From Dryococelus australis (lineage: Eukaryota; Arthropoda; Insecta; Phasmatodea; Phasmatidae), in assembly GCA_029891345.1 (NCBI GenBank), contig CM057002.1, forward strand, positions 67,226,590 through 67,290,589: a stretch of 64,000 nucleotides of DNA. Reading direction: 5' to 3'. This document shows, piece by piece, positions 34,508 to 46,568 of this stretch. A model generated the notes under the pieces. That model searched no databases. It was not told the DNA's origin and worked only from the letters and a program-made list of their open reading frames with translations. The position numbers and the translations under genes were made by a program. The first letter of the stretch is position 1. The number at the start of each line of letters is the position of its first letter.

Positions 34508-35689
34508 TTAGCTCATATGTTTTATAAACTGTTATTGTTGTAATGTGTTTTGGGCCTCCGCCTGGCCTGGATACAGACACGTCGCTGCAGTTTGTTGGGC
34601 TGGCCCGCCTTTACTAACAACTTCGAGCTAACTTCGCAGCAAAGCCTTAAAATTACTGTTTTGAAGATTTTCACCATTTTGTATTTTCGAATATACTGAA
34701 TAGGATAAAATTTAAAATAATGGGGGCTGTGGATAATTGTTTTGTACCTCTCCTGGGAACAGCTTGTATTTGCAGAATATTTGCCAGCTAAGGTACACGT
34801 GTCTGCCAAACACTAGACAGTCCCCTTAACATGCATATGGTGGACTTAGCCAGCTCCCTGTTGCCAGTGCTCGGAGTTCACAAATGCTAAGACGAGGTCA
34901 GGGATGTCATATTTAACTACACAATGTTATATGGTTGTTCAGAATATTATATTAATGCCTGCCTCTGTGGTGTAATGTTCGACGTGTGGATTTGTTTTTC
35001 TTATCACAATTTAGTCACTGTTATTTACAGTTATGTGCAAAAACCATTCACTCTTGATGTGCAGTACAGAACGTGACCCGCACGATACGAGAACGGAATA
35101 CAAACTATTCCTTAAAAAAAAAAGGTTGCGTGGTGGTGATTCGGATAAGTCACATGTATTGCTAATGTTGATAAAAAACTTAAAACTGATTACTAAAAAA
35201 TGTCTTTCGGGTACCATATTTTTGTGTGCCTAATATTAATCATGTTCTCATTAATTCTTTTTTTTTTATCTTTCTTATTAAATGTCCCATTGTATGCGAG
35301 TTATGTTCGTGCGAAAATTCCCACGAAATGGGAGACCCGATGACGTGCCAACACTGAGCCAGTTCGGCTATGGTGAGGTAGACATAGCAGGAGCAACGTG
35401 GGAACAGAGCCAGCCTCCTGCAGGAGCAGTTATCTCTACAACACGCCCGCCTTATCAGTGGTGCAGCCATGTTCCATCATGCAGGCTATCTCGTGTTCAT
35501 TGCCGTCCCACGGCCAGCCCATTATCTACGTGGTGTATGCTCACGTACCGCGGCCCGTGCAGAGATCATTACACACGACGTCTGCCATGCCAACCCAGTA
35601 CCTTGCTTCACACGTCAATATGACCCAACTTGAACCCAGCAGCGGTGTGTATAACTTGCCCTTCTGCACATATCTCGCTCCGTCTACAG
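34508..35689. other. Stretch with weak transposase-like fragments only
   Basis: Up to about 35,270 nothing is recognised. From about 35,520 plus-strand fragments in shifted frames (YVVYAHVPRPVQRSLH) faintly resemble the N terminus of the mariner-like transposase whose C terminus follows at 35.7-36.0 kb. They are too decayed to call separately. Confidence 0.3.
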
Positions 35690-36125
35690 GATGTCTTCAT
35701 TTCCTCGCTACAGCCTGTAACACATAGCATACAGCGTATGGCCCGCGGGCTGGATCATGTTACTGTGGAATGCCATCGCCGCTGTAATTGGCAGCCCCCA
35801 AGGAGCCATGATTTGAATCCACTAGACTGTTATTTGTGGGGACATTTAAAGGTACTTGTGTACGCAACCCCAGTGGACGATGTGGGCACCTCTGTAACCG
35901 TATTGAGGCGGGTTGCGGAACAATCTGGACATTTCCAGGAATTCATCAACACATCCGAGTGTCCATGCAGCGCCGGGGTGATGCATGTGTTCGTGCTGAT
36001 GGAGAGCATTTTGAACATTTCCTTTAGTTCCGATAATAAGCTTTCACACATGTGTAACTAATTCCTGTGCAGATCCTACTGTTCTAGGTGTAGTGTCCAT
36101 TTCATATTAGTGGTCTCAAATTTGA
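35690..36125 (+). pseudogene. Mariner-like transposase C terminus, frameshifted
   Basis: The plus strand reads PPRSHDLNPLDCYLWGHLKV and LVYATPVDDV, then after a frameshift IEAGCGTIWTFPGIHQHIRV and QRRGDACVRADGEHFEHFL, ending at a stop near 36,027. The PDLNPLDxxLWG motif carries the last catalytic Asp of the mariner/IS630 DDE fold, and the EHFEHFL-type end is typical of a widespread arthropod mariner-like family. About 100 codons of an expected 350 or so remain. Flanking noncoding sequence (TATGGCCCGCG, GGATCATGTTACTGTGGAAT, TGGTCTCAAATTTGACA) recurs at 39.4-39.6 kb, so it belongs to the same element family. Confidence 0.72.
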
Positions 36126-37846
36126 CAGTTCTAGGAAAGTAGTGCCATGGCATCTGGGTGCCTATGTATCCTTCCGCCACAGCTGAACTGTCGTTGAAGG
36201 TGACTGTTTGCAAAACACCATGTGACTACCAGTATTTGTAAACAAACTACATGTGCCTCCTCCCAAATGACTTTTAGAAGCTGTGGAGGGCTGTTCAAAC
36301 AGTTGCAGGTTGGCAACTATCCAATTTTTTTTTTTTTTTAGTTTTTAAATATTTTATGTAAATGACTAACAGCCCATGTAATAAGTCTGTAAATTGATAG
36401 TTTTTTTACCTTGCAAGAAATTTGTAACGAGAATACACGAAAATTTAATTGTATTTTGACTGTCAAATGAATAAGATATTTCACTATTTTTTAATATACG
36501 GTACTCGAAATATATTAATGACAACCAATCTTGTCACACTTACCTGAGGAAAATCTTGTAAACATAAAAATTTAGCATGGTTTTCATGAACACTAAATAC
36601 CAAGGACCCCCCCCCCCCCCCAAGAATGCACAAATACCGAAATACCCCTTCTCCCCCCCCCCCAAATATACATTCTTACATATAGACTATGTCTACTATT
36701 GTATTAGAAGTACATAATTCATCTTTGTGGTATGATATGACAACAAACTCTGTACAGCCTGATAATTTTATGGTAATTATAATTCTCAGGATGTTAAAGT
36801 ATGTAGGTAGCCAAAATAATATTTAAGCAAATGTTACTTAATTTCAGTAATTTTAATAACTCTCATTTAGTAACGCAAATGTTAAGTATTGCAGTCCTAC
36901 ACACAAAATACTTTAATAACTTTTCTCAAATACCTACGTGTTCAGATTGTCATGCTGAGAATAAAAACTTATTTCCTACTAACCCAGTGTTGATATTTAC
37001 ACTGGAGTTCAGTCGCACAACCTCCGTCCTTAAAATTGTGAATACAGTCCTAGGCTTGTTCTTGTGACTGTATTTCAGTTCAGAGATGTTACAAAGCGCT
37101 CTAGAGATGCAGATGTGACCTACAGCAACAATATATCAAACGAACATGTTACTTACACACAAAAAAGATGTCCCACCTACCCAAGATTGAAGACATCATA
37201 AAGTTCATTTTCCTTTCTGATAAATTTTGGAATATCGCAGTTCCTGCTGATGCATGAGACACTTCTTTATGATGTTGGAAAGAATTTTGTTTGATAAGCA
37301 TGTTGTAATTTACTTGTTATCAAATAGTTGATCTTTCCAATGTAAATCCTGTTTATGTGAATTATTCTTCAGTTATTCTTACAATATTCTTAACAACCTA
37401 TGTTAACACATAAGCGCTTGTAATTTGCAAAAATACTCAAAATGTTTACGAAAGACTCCAACGTTGAAACCTACATCTTATTATGTTATTTTCAAATACA
37501 GCCTTTAAAAACAAGAAAAACATTTAAATTTATTTGCTAACAAATATCCCTGCGTAACAAGCTTGACCAATTTTATATTTGTTCTAAAAAAAATACAAGT
37601 GATACAACTTGCAAGTTTGTATGGCCAGTAAGTTTTACGTTTTGAAACCCTCCAGAACCAGAGTGTATGTAGAGTTTCAATCAATAATAACAGAGAGAAA
37701 TGTTCATAGCAATGAAATGTGGGCCCAACTAGAATATCATCTTTATTTCATTTCGAGGGAAAAAGGAAAAAGTTAGCAGTTTTGGGGGGGGGGGGGCCTT
37801 TGGTTTATCGTCTTTCGTGAGACGGGGTTATTTTGATGTTCTTACG
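36126..37846. other. Stretch without a recognised gene; C runs
   Basis: C runs at about 36,607-36,621 and 36,654-36,663 and a G run at about 37,784. The rest is AT-rich, with no protein recognised. GTATCCTTCCGCCACAGCTG near 36,167 recurs at about 51,530. Confidence 0.45.
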
Positions 37847-38361
37847 ATGCCAGAATCACATAGCCCCAACGCGCACGACACGACGGCCAACAGCCAACGA
37901 AATACAAGATAGGTCGTCGTAAACCCGGCCGATTCTGTCGTCCGACCAGCAGTTTTGGATTAGCAATGATTTATATTCTTCGTCGTGTCGTGCGGCACGA
38001 TGCACAGAATGTACAACATTGCAAAATTAAATTGTTTTGCAAGCTTTCCCTACAATGGTAAATACGCAGCTTTAAAGAAAAATAAATTCAAAACTACTGT
38101 ATCTAACTCTAAAAAATAATAATCTTACTTTTGTATTCATTAGCGACAACAATTTGTCACAATTATGTATGACAAATTTCTCTCTTGTTCATCGCTTTTG
38201 AGACTAACGTAGCCTATCAGCGCCTTCTAAATTGTTAGGTTAAATGCCAAGAGCATGGTGTCGGTCGTGCTGTAAATTCAATTAGTCACATTGAAATGTG
38301 TCGTGGTTGCTTTTTTTTTTGTTGTGTCGTGCTGTGTTGTCGGGCTATGTGATTCCGGCAT
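37847..38361. mobile_element. TIR element family G, copy 1 (515 bp)
   Basis: The left end ATGCCAGAATCACATAGCCC and the complementary right end ATGCCGGAATCACATAGCCC match for about 40 bp, continuing into ACGACACGACG-type repeats. The interior (GCAAGCTTTCCCTACAATGG, GTATGACAAATTTCTCTC, GACTAACGTAGCCTATCAGC) is shared with 59.15 kb. Noncoding. The target-site duplication was not resolved. Confidence 0.8.
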
Positions 38362-39420
38362 GAGTGTATGGCATTTTGAGTTGCAAATTGTTTTGATGGA
38401 GCAGTGAAAAATTTTGCTCGTATGGAAATAACATTTAAATAATTTAACTTCGAAAATTATAACTGTAATGAAAATACAAAACGCAATGCATATGTCGCTG
38501 TTCGTGTTCGTACAGATGCAGCAATATATACACGCACACACTTTAACCCAAGTTAACCTTACACTCGAATTTACGATGTAGACAAACAAATATTATTCAC
38601 TAACTACAAAAGTATGAAAATTGCAGCATTTTTCAGGCCACGTGCACTTCAATAATTATATTAACGGTTTACAAATACATTTACAAAACACGCAAACTTA
38701 CTGTTGTAACCCCTTGAACACGTGTGTTTCTATGGCAATCCTTGCGAGTTTACTTCACTAAAACCACGTTTGTTCGTCACTAGCATTAAATAATTTATTT
38801 GCTAAATCATTCAGTAAAATCAACACTGCGCACGTTTCCTGATACAAACAAACTTAAACTTATATACGGAAATTATATTCGTGTCACTTTATTGTGGAAG
38901 GCGATTAGGAAAATGGCGGAACGAGCAGTTTTAACGACGTGCCGATTAATATTACATTTCACTCAGCAAAACGCACTACAACGGTACTTATAACCAACTG
39001 TGTTTGGAAAAAGCAAATTAAAAATAACTAACTACCTATTAAATATTCCGACAACACCAACAAGATATTCGTATAATAAACACGATAAGAAATAAAATGC
39101 ACGCACAACTGCCTTCACCGGGCTGGAAACATAAACATGGCAGGCCATTGGCTAGAAACGTTTACTGTTGGTATGTGTCGACATACTCTGTCATTAATGC
39201 TAAACATGTTTTTATAGTCCCGTTACTAATAGCCAAGAAAATTTAATATTGCTTTAGAAACATAATTTAAACCATAAATGTTATAAGTATAATTAAGAAT
39301 TTAAATTACAACTTTTAGTTCCGATTTTTATTGTCTTCCAAAGACCTAATAATACGGATCCCGGAGCAGTTTATCAGCTGATACAATATTGTAGGAGCGA
39401 TAGCATTTACTGTTTACATA
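38362..39420. other. Stretch without a recognised gene
   Basis: A patch at about 38,937-39,005 (GTGCCGATTAATATTACATT, ACCAACTGTG) weakly matches 52,366-52,430. Otherwise nothing recognised. Confidence 0.4.
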
Positions 39421-39600
39421 GTGTGTAGGTTGGTCACATTGTCAAATTTGAGACCACATACATGAAATGGACAATAGTGTCATAGTATGAGGTGTCGTTT
39501 ATCATACAAACGAACGCTGCTATGGCATTCCACAGTAACATGATCCAGCACGCGGGCCATACACTGTTCGTTATGTATTACTGGCAGTAGTAAAGAAACG
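39421..39600 (-). mobile_element. Mariner-like element fragment (same family as 35.7 kb)
   Basis: On the minus strand, GTGTATGGCCCGCGTGCTGG, ATCATGTTACTGTGGAATGC and GTCCATTTCATG then TGGTCTCAAATTTGACA align with 35,730-36,130 but lack the transposase coding part between them. It is an internally deleted relative. Confidence 0.6.
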
Positions 39601-39771
39601 AAGCGTCTGCGGACCTATGTTCGTGTAACATTTCTTCATCCTCCAGATGTGAGGAATGTTTCCCTGAAGTATTAACATGCAATATTGTATATAAACACCT
39701 AAAAAAATATTGGAATGTTGTGAGATAAGGCAATTGGGTTAGTAGGAGTTTTTAGTTCTCTTGTTATCAAC

Positions 39772-39998
39772 AGGGACCGCGGTGACTGAGCGGTTAGTCT
39801 GCTCTCCTCCAACCAATATGGACCAGGTTCTATCCCCCGTCGGGTCACTCGCGGGTTTTCACATGTGGGAACTGTGCCGGACGATTCCGCTGGTCGGCGG
39901 GTTTTCTCGGGAGTCTCCCGTTTCCTCCGCCTTTTCATTCCGGCGCTGCACCATACTCACCTCAGTCACCCACATCGGCTCTCAAGATCTCGCTGAAT
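39772..39998 (+). mobile_element. SINE family S1
   Basis: Head GGGACCGCGGTGACTGAGCG, degenerate B-box GGTTCTATCCCC, body CGCTGGTCGGCGGGTTTTCT and CATTCCGGCGCTGCACC. The tail is diverged. Confidence 0.87.
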
Positions 39999-40222
39999 TG
40001 TTGTAAAATATTTTTTGCGAAGTATGCCTTATGAGGAATCAAGACAAGAACTTTCAGTCGCCCTTGTTAAATTTTCTGGATATTATTTTATTTGTACATT
40101 ACAAAAATATAGTAAAACTTTCACTTTGGAATGCCATTTTGCAAAAACCGTGCTTTAAAAAAATTATCCGAGGCAAAAGTAGTTAAAGCTAACGTCTAAA
40201 AATGTAACAGTATGTGGTGGTA

Positions 40223-40575
40223 CTGGCGGTTCACGGTAAAATGAGCACTTTTGAAGCTTAAGATCTACTTGTATACACGTTGTGTATTCTTTTGTCACAT
40301 TGTAAAATTAACATTGGCACGGGCTTCATCACTTTATCCATGTGTAGGTCAAGTCAAACTGTGAAATAAAGTAAATATTTTATAAATGTACGTATTTTTA
40401 CACAAAAAGAACAGAAAGCGAAAGAAATAATTAAAGTCATCACAAACGGTTACCTAACACTTGAAATTCGGCATTAAGGTACGGAACTACTTTCACTCCA
40501 TCGTTGCCAAATTTACTGGCGAGCGCTTGTTTGAATGTATATATGTATACGTGCAGGCAGGGGCAGTGACTCTCG
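40223..40575 (+). mobile_element. MITE family C, right end missing
   Basis: The left end CTGGCGGTTCACGGTAAAAT follows TA. The C interior is present (AGATCTACTTGTATACACG, AACATTGGCACGGGCTTC, GGTTACCTAACACTTG, CAGGCAGGGGCAGTGACTC). The right terminus is missing. Confidence 0.78.
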
Positions 40576-40639
40576 TCGACAGTGTAAGTGGCTCAGACTA
40601 GCAGGAGCTAGTAAGTAACAGTCCTAACATTCACGTGGA

Positions 40640-40740
40640 GCGACTTTCGGAAACCAGGAGAACCTGGATGAGGATGGCGGGACCGGGTTTCAAACCGGGT
40701 TCTCCTGGATGCTTGCCACAGAGCCACCCACTGTTCGTGA
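40640..40740 (-). mobile_element. tRNA-derived SINE, a second family
   Basis: On the minus strand GTGGCTCTGTGGCAAGCATC resembles an A-box region, and GGTTTGAAACCC about 30 bases on resembles a B-box. A body with GGTTCTCCTGGTTTCC follows. It differs from S1 in all landmarks. Confidence 0.5.
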
Positions 40741-42483
40741 CATGTGGGAAAGTCCATGGAAGGAGTTCCGTCAGGTTGACAGCAGCAAAGTTTAGTCACC
40801 GACCCGATGTTTACACATGATAGCACACACTTTGGCTAAGAGTAAAGAGCTGCATAACACCCAGGTTTTCCTGCAGTTATCCTGTGTCAACACAATCCCA
40901 CATCTTGCACGTCCATGTTAGCTGCCATCTGACACGTACTGTACTGCTCAGGCGGTACATACTCGCGGCGTGGAAGATAGTACACGGGAGTATGTCGACG
41001 ATGACGGCTGTTCTGGGTCGCTGCTCACAAGTTGAGTCACTCCGGATGTAGGACGCCAACAAGACGTGGAACTGCTTTCTGGACACATGAGCACGACGCT
41101 GACCTTCGCCACCAGGTATCCTTGAGGGGAGCGGTGCACGAAAGCAGTGTAGTCACCCAGTTTTCGTCATAACTTATTTTTTGTGAAGGTTTATCGTTAT
41201 TTTTGTCACTGCAAGACATAAATGATAATTTTTAATACCTCTGTATATTGCTAGATATCCGCCGCCTTCATTATTGTCTTATGAAAGATAATAAATAAAC
41301 TGTTCTTTCTTCACGGCTCCATATTTTACAAAGTTATTATTTATATCTTGCCGTAATTTCTAAAGTTTTTTAATGCCAACTAGTGACAAAAATTAGGTAA
41401 AAACATGCGATAGGCGGAACAGAATATAGAAGGGTGTAGGGGTGGAAAAAGTTGGTATGTCCACATTCAGGAAATAAATCGCAATTATTCTGACAAGTTT
41501 TCTAGTGGACTGAACAAACAAAGAGGTGATATAATAAGAAGATCTTACACATCATTTTCCAGTACACATACTGTCCTTCCAGCCTTAACCATGATGTTAA
41601 CTCGGTTTCACATATCATTTCCTTTCCAACTTTTCCGCTAGCCTCTCGATAATCTCGGAATAGGACAAAGTTCGTCGAGATCATTTAGTGTGAGATTGAC
41701 AAAAGGAACACAAACAGCATGACTGACTTCCATGTGTCAAAACAATTGAAGAAGAGGATATGTTGTCAGAACGACGACACTAGCGCTGCCTTATACAAGT
41801 GTCACAAATGGCAGACACATAATGCAGTGTATACTGTAAAAATTTGATGCAGATTTTTTAGTGAAGTAGTTCGTACTTGTACTAACATTTGTAAAAGTAC
41901 AAAGATACTGCTTGTAAAATGTATTGTTTCTAAAATTACAAAGGGCCGTATTTGTAATATAACTCTAGAAGGTTTTTAATTCAACAGGAATTTCTTTCAG
42001 TCGAGAAGTGAAGGTACGATTTATCACATTGTATAATAAATATTCAAGTGAAAAAAAGGCGAATTATTGTGTGTGCTCGCGCGTGAATAACATAAATTAA
42101 ATAATGAGCATTAATTAAAGGGAATGTGTGTCCTTATAGTGTAATTATCTTTTAGCGTAGATAATTTTATTGTATTTTAGCGTTCTTTTCCAGGATAGAA
42201 AATCATATGCATTCATGTGGTTACGGCAGTGTATGCTCCCTCCTAATATTAACCAAACTGAACTGACGGCCTGAAATCAAATTCTGTGGCTGTATAATGC
42301 TAGGAAGATGTCATTCCGATGCAACATTTCATTGGAGAATATATTCTGAAATAATAAAACGGTGAAATGTGCAAATGTGCTGTTCGCTTATAGACATGCA
42401 GTTCAAAAGAAATTAAGATTGAAATTTTTTTCCCACCAGGTTAATAGATATTGATTTTTCATTTGTACCTATAGCAACTAAAA
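40741..42483. other. Stretch without a recognised gene
   Basis: Several short overlapping minus-strand frames at 40.9-41.2 kb have no recognised domain. The remainder is AT-rich. Confidence 0.4.
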
Positions 42484-42575
42484 CCTGTGTGACGAATCGG
42501 TGTAGGGGTTAAGGTCGTAAGTTTAAACTCAGAGGGCTGGGGTTCGAGTCTAGGTTGCCGCATTTTTTCTTTTCC
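42484..42575 (+). mobile_element. tRNA-derived SINE head, a third family
   Basis: GGTGTAGGGGTTAAGGTCG (A-box-like) and, about 40 bases on, GGGGTTCGAGTCTAGG (B-box) have tRNA-like spacing, followed by a T-rich segment. The sequence does not fold as a genuine tRNA that I can draw, so I call it a SINE head rather than a tRNA gene. Confidence 0.5.
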
Positions 42576-42835
42576 TTAAATTATTATGAATGCAATTCTT
42601 GTATCACAGTTTTGTTATACATGAATTTGTTTTGGGGGGGTTCATTAAAAAATTTACTTTTATATTCACTACTTACCAATGTATTCGAAATACAAGATTA
42701 TCAATTTATTTTAAAGATATAGATATTGCAAGTCTACTTAGTAGGTTATTAGTTTGGTTTACAAAAAAATCTTTTGTAGCTGTACGAAGGATTTTTTTTT
42801 GGCGCCAAGGTTTCCATAATATGTTTGGTCCATCC

Positions 42836-43605
42836 ACAGTCACCTCCAGCTTTTCTGAAGCCCTGCTAAAGTCTGCTTTCAGGATATTCCTTCGCCTCAT
42901 GCAAACAAAGCTTAACCGAGTGTAGAAAATTGCACCAGGAGAGCGACACACCGCATTCTTGCGCGTTCAATGTAATAATGTTTTGCATAAGAACTATTTC
43001 GTACTAGGATTAAAGGCTGTTCACGATAAAGTGAGCATTTTTTAAGTCAACCTTACAAGAAAGCCACTGCCCCTGCCTGCGAATATTTTAACGAGCGCCT
43101 TGAGTGAAATGCGCCCAGTAAAGTTGACAACTATGGCTGGGAAGTAGTTCTGTATCGTAACGTCGAATAAAAAGTGTTACGCGACCAATTCTGACAAATT
43201 AAATCATTTCTTTTGCTTTCTGTGTTTTTTAATGCATGTAAGTGTAAAAATGAACAGATTGGTAAAAATATTTACTTTTATAATAATTTCACAGTTTCAC
43301 TTGACCGACGCATGCATAAAGTGATGAAGCCCATGACAATGTTAATCTGGCGTAAGACGGAATAATATACAACGTGCATACAAGTAGATCTTAAGCAGGG
43401 CTTTCCAAAGTGCTCATTTTATCGTGAACAGTCTATACAAATATACATATTTTCTCTCTGTTTTTACTCATATTGATTATAAATGAGGTTTTGTAATTTA
43501 TAGACAAAATATAAGTAAAAGTTAGATTTATAAAAAATATACGCTTGTGATAAATGTAATATTTAGTACACAACGAAGCACGTCAACATGGGGTGATTTT
43601 TCACA
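42836..43605 (-). repeat. Family F, copy 6, split by a MITE
   Basis: Minus-strand copy. The 3' end is at 42,836 (complement of AAAAGCTGGAGGTGACTGTG) and the F body lies on both sides of a MITE C at 43,013-43,435. GTACTAGGAT before the insertion and CATATTTTCTCTCTGTTTTT after it are adjacent in uninterrupted F copies. Confidence 0.75.
43013..43435 (-). mobile_element. MITE family C, complete 423-bp copy
   Basis: Both ends are present: AAGGCTGTTCACGATAAAGT on the left and, complementary, TAGACTGTTCACGATAAAAT on the right. TA lies at 43,011-43,012 and 43,436-43,437. Interior landmarks GCCACTGCCCCTGCCTGCG and GTGTTACGCGACCAATT are complementary to the copies at 28.0 and 40.2 kb. This is the reference copy for family C. 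It sits in family F. Confidence 0.9.
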
Positions 43606-44640
43606 TCCGCGATCCAGAAGTGTGACGCAACCTCGGACGGACTATAGCAAGCACTGTATAGCAGTGAGTAGCTTGTCCCTGGAGAGTGAGCTGCAGGCCT
43701 TGGGGGAACACTAGGGGATGCTAAGTGGCGGATGTACACGCACTGGTGACCTCGGCTTGGGGGGATGACAGATACCTCGGCACTCCACTTCCTGTCCGGC
43801 CCGGAACTACGCTGCTCGCTCTGCCCTCTAGCATGGCCGGGCTAATTGCTACACTTCTTCACGACTGCAGTGCTCCTTCAGGGGAGAGTGCGCAGTCCAC
43901 ACTCCCGGGCAGCTTTACACCCACTATCACTGCCAGTAACTTCGGAGGTAGCATTCCAGGTTTCAACACTGCGTGGACCAGTGTTTCAGTAATCCTCTCA
44001 CCAGTTGTTTATACAATTTGATTAAATTATACTTGGTGAAAGATATAAACGAACACATTCATTACAGTTAGCCACGTAGCTTTGACAGTTAAATATTGGT
44101 GTGTAGTAATTCAGAGTTGGGTACATGAGCAGAGGACGACAGTCGGTCTGATCTACATCATCTTTACTCTATGGCAAAGCTTCTGTGAAACTGTGGCTCT
44201 ATGACTCCGGCTGCGTGTCGTGTTCCCATTCGTAAAGCGCCTACAGTTCGAAACTTCAATTACTTTAATAATACTATTTAACTTCCTATCAAAAGTGTAT
44301 TGTCTAATAGGAAAACGTACTAACAGGAAATTCCGCGCATAAAGACGCACATAAACTACGATGGGTTTATAGCAAATGCTTCCTTCTTTGTTAGGGACTT
44401 TACTAGCCATAAATAACTCAAGAATATGTATGTATTTAGAATAACCTACGCTGTGTACACAAGTATATGCGTAGTACGAATGTAACTTTAAGGGTTATAC
44501 CGGTATTACATCAGTCATACACACATTTGTAAAAAAAAAAAAAAAAAAAAAAGCTCAGCTGAAGGTTCCGCTGCAGGGACACGACTACAGAACATTGTAA
44601 TATGTATACAGAAAACATCAACATGTTGGACCACCCGTAG
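43606..44640. other. Stretch without a recognised gene; A run
   Basis: A GC-richer segment at 43,690-43,960 carries a 98-codon plus-strand frame with a GTG start and no known domain. A(22) lies at about 44,530-44,551. Nothing recognised. Confidence 0.4.
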
Positions 44641-44854
44641 TACGGCGAAGTGACGTGGAGACATGCAGACGGATGTTCTGCTGAGGAAGATCCTGCCACA
44701 ACTGGCGCAACTTACCCTCCAAATCCGCTGGCTAAAATTGTCGTCCTATCTGGTCCCAAACGTTCTCAGTGGGCGAGAGGTCTGGAGACCTTGTTGCCAA
44801 GGAAGTATGTTGACCTCAGTTACGAAGGCAGGCCACAGATACTGTCTGTCTGTA

Positions 44855-45760
44855 AGATGGCAAGATTCTGATAGTTCAACTAATGGTTACTTTTAGTTTG
44901 TATCCTTTCGCAATCTGCTGGCGTTTCATGCTACACGAAAACAAGGAAATGGGTTTCGGGAAAAAACTTGGCATGTTAAGGACATAGAGGGACAATTAAT
45001 GGCCCAATATAAATCACTAGTAATCAAAATCGATGTCAAGAAATATATGTTGCTTTAAAAATTATGCAGACGTCGCAGAAAAATACAACTATTGGTATCT
45101 GTTCGTAAATTTGTTATTTTATATACGAAACATATTCATTTGAGCGTTATAGCTGGCTAAGTTCGAGAAAGAACTCACAGATGGCGCGCACAGCATGGTT
45201 AAGTGTGTGAGCCGACAGATAGCAGCAGGTTCACCGCCTCTAGATCCTGCTTTTTAAAACTTGACTTTTCTCCTATTACTGTCTCGAAACGACACGAATT
45301 TGAAATATATTTCGTCAAATTATTTGAAAAAATAACTCAATATTATCATGCAATATTTCTGTAGGCTTTTGGAATCAATATCAAGCACATATGGAAAGCA
45401 TGGATGGATAGTGGGAATACGACACAGATATAAGATTTGAAGTCGCGTTTCATCCGGCTGTGAATCGTCTTATTGAGCATTTCATTTTGAACACCTATAC
45501 ATTACTACTTTAGCACGAAGATTAGTTTGTAACACTTACAACCTCTGTTTTGTGACCACATTAACTAAAATATATTAATTAATCTGGGAACTCTTTGTTA
45601 TTGCGTATTTTACCCTTGTATGCGCCGCCAGTGCACTCAGAACAGCCAACTTAATATTAACTTTTGTTCGTTCGTGTATCAGCTTATACACGATTTTGTA
45701 AACGGCACTTTGTTTCATATATGTCAAGTTGCCTCTCACTGACTCAAAATCTTGCCATCT
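44855..45760. mobile_element. Unassigned 906-bp TIR element inside the Tc1 gene
   Basis: The left end AGATGGCAAGATTCTGA and the complementary right end AGATGGCAAGATTTTGA face each other, with TA at 44,853-44,854 and 45,761-45,762. Both flanks carry parts of the same Tc1 transposase gene. There is no open frame that I recognise, so it is presumably non-autonomous. Confidence 0.72.
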
Positions 45761-45823
45761 TATATGAGATAGACAGTACCCATGCTGTGTGAGACCGAAT
45801 TACCTGAATGTATCGCCACGCCG

Positions 45824-45861
45824 CACAGTGTGGTCAAATCCCCAAAACGTGGCCAAAAGTC
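45824..45861 (+). repeat. Transib left terminal inverted repeat
   Basis: Heptamer CACAGTG, then TGGTCAAATCCC (12 bases), then CAAAACGTGG and CCAAAAGTC. It differs from the right repeat at four positions (8, 11, 26 and 30). Confidence 0.93.
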
Positions 45862-46465
45862 ACAAAAGTAATTTTTGTTTAGAATGATGTTAGACCTCTA
45901 ACGGTGAAGACAAATGCCCATTGCGAACAAAATCACCTCGATGTACTCGTAAATGTGTATATATTGTTCGAAATTCGAACCTAAAGTAGACACTTGCTCT
46001 GACTGTCTGTACGAACACGTAAAGTGTCGCTAAGTACGACGGGCCCTTCAGTTGGTAAATAAGGCTCAATTCACGATTACAACCAGACGTACTTAATCCT
46101 CGTTCGTTATTCGTCACACGTTAATGTCCAAAACTGTATCGTAATATACGTATTGATATTATTGAATGTATTTCAAAACATTCATTTTATATGCATTTGG
46201 TAAATTGGACGAGGCCTATAAAAAATTCCTTGCGATATCCCGCGTTCTTCCCTTTATAACGTAAAGCCTACTTCTTTGGCTACGTTCTTTCCAAAAATTA
46301 CATGCTACTTCTTGGTACCTTGCGAAATAGAGTGGATCTAGCAGAGAACTGCGCGCTGCAACCTGCTGAAAAAGCAACGAAGTTAGAGTTATCTGTAGGT
46401 GCGTGCATCGGCAGGTTATCATAGACCGCCCAGTGCTCTCTCAGCAACACTCCATACCGAGACTT

Positions 46466-46524
46466 CACCCAAGTCGTGATTAGTCGCTGTGTGTCACCCA
46501 AGTCGTGATTAGTCTCTGTGTGTA
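46466..46524. repeat. Two-copy tandem repeat in the Transib leader
   Basis: CACCCAAGTCGTGATTAGTC followed by a CTGTGTGT stretch occurs twice in a row, about 30 bp each, upstream of the transposase frame. Confidence 0.75.
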
Positions 46525-46568
46525 GTAGCAGTTGTTCTGTGTAGTGGTTTTGTGTGCGGATTACGAAG

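Noticed and set aside
42484-42575. Genuine tRNA gene
   Set aside because: A- and B-box-like motifs are present but I cannot draw the acceptor and anticodon arms; a SINE head explains it better.
43725-44021. 98-codon plus-strand frame
   Set aside because: Needs a GTG start, has no recognised domain and no splice or promoter context; kept only as a note on composition.
45824-45853. True 12-RSS with nonamer
   Set aside because: The heptamer is exact, but the segment at nonamer position (CAAAACGTG) matches ACAAAAACC poorly; I report only the heptamer as firm.
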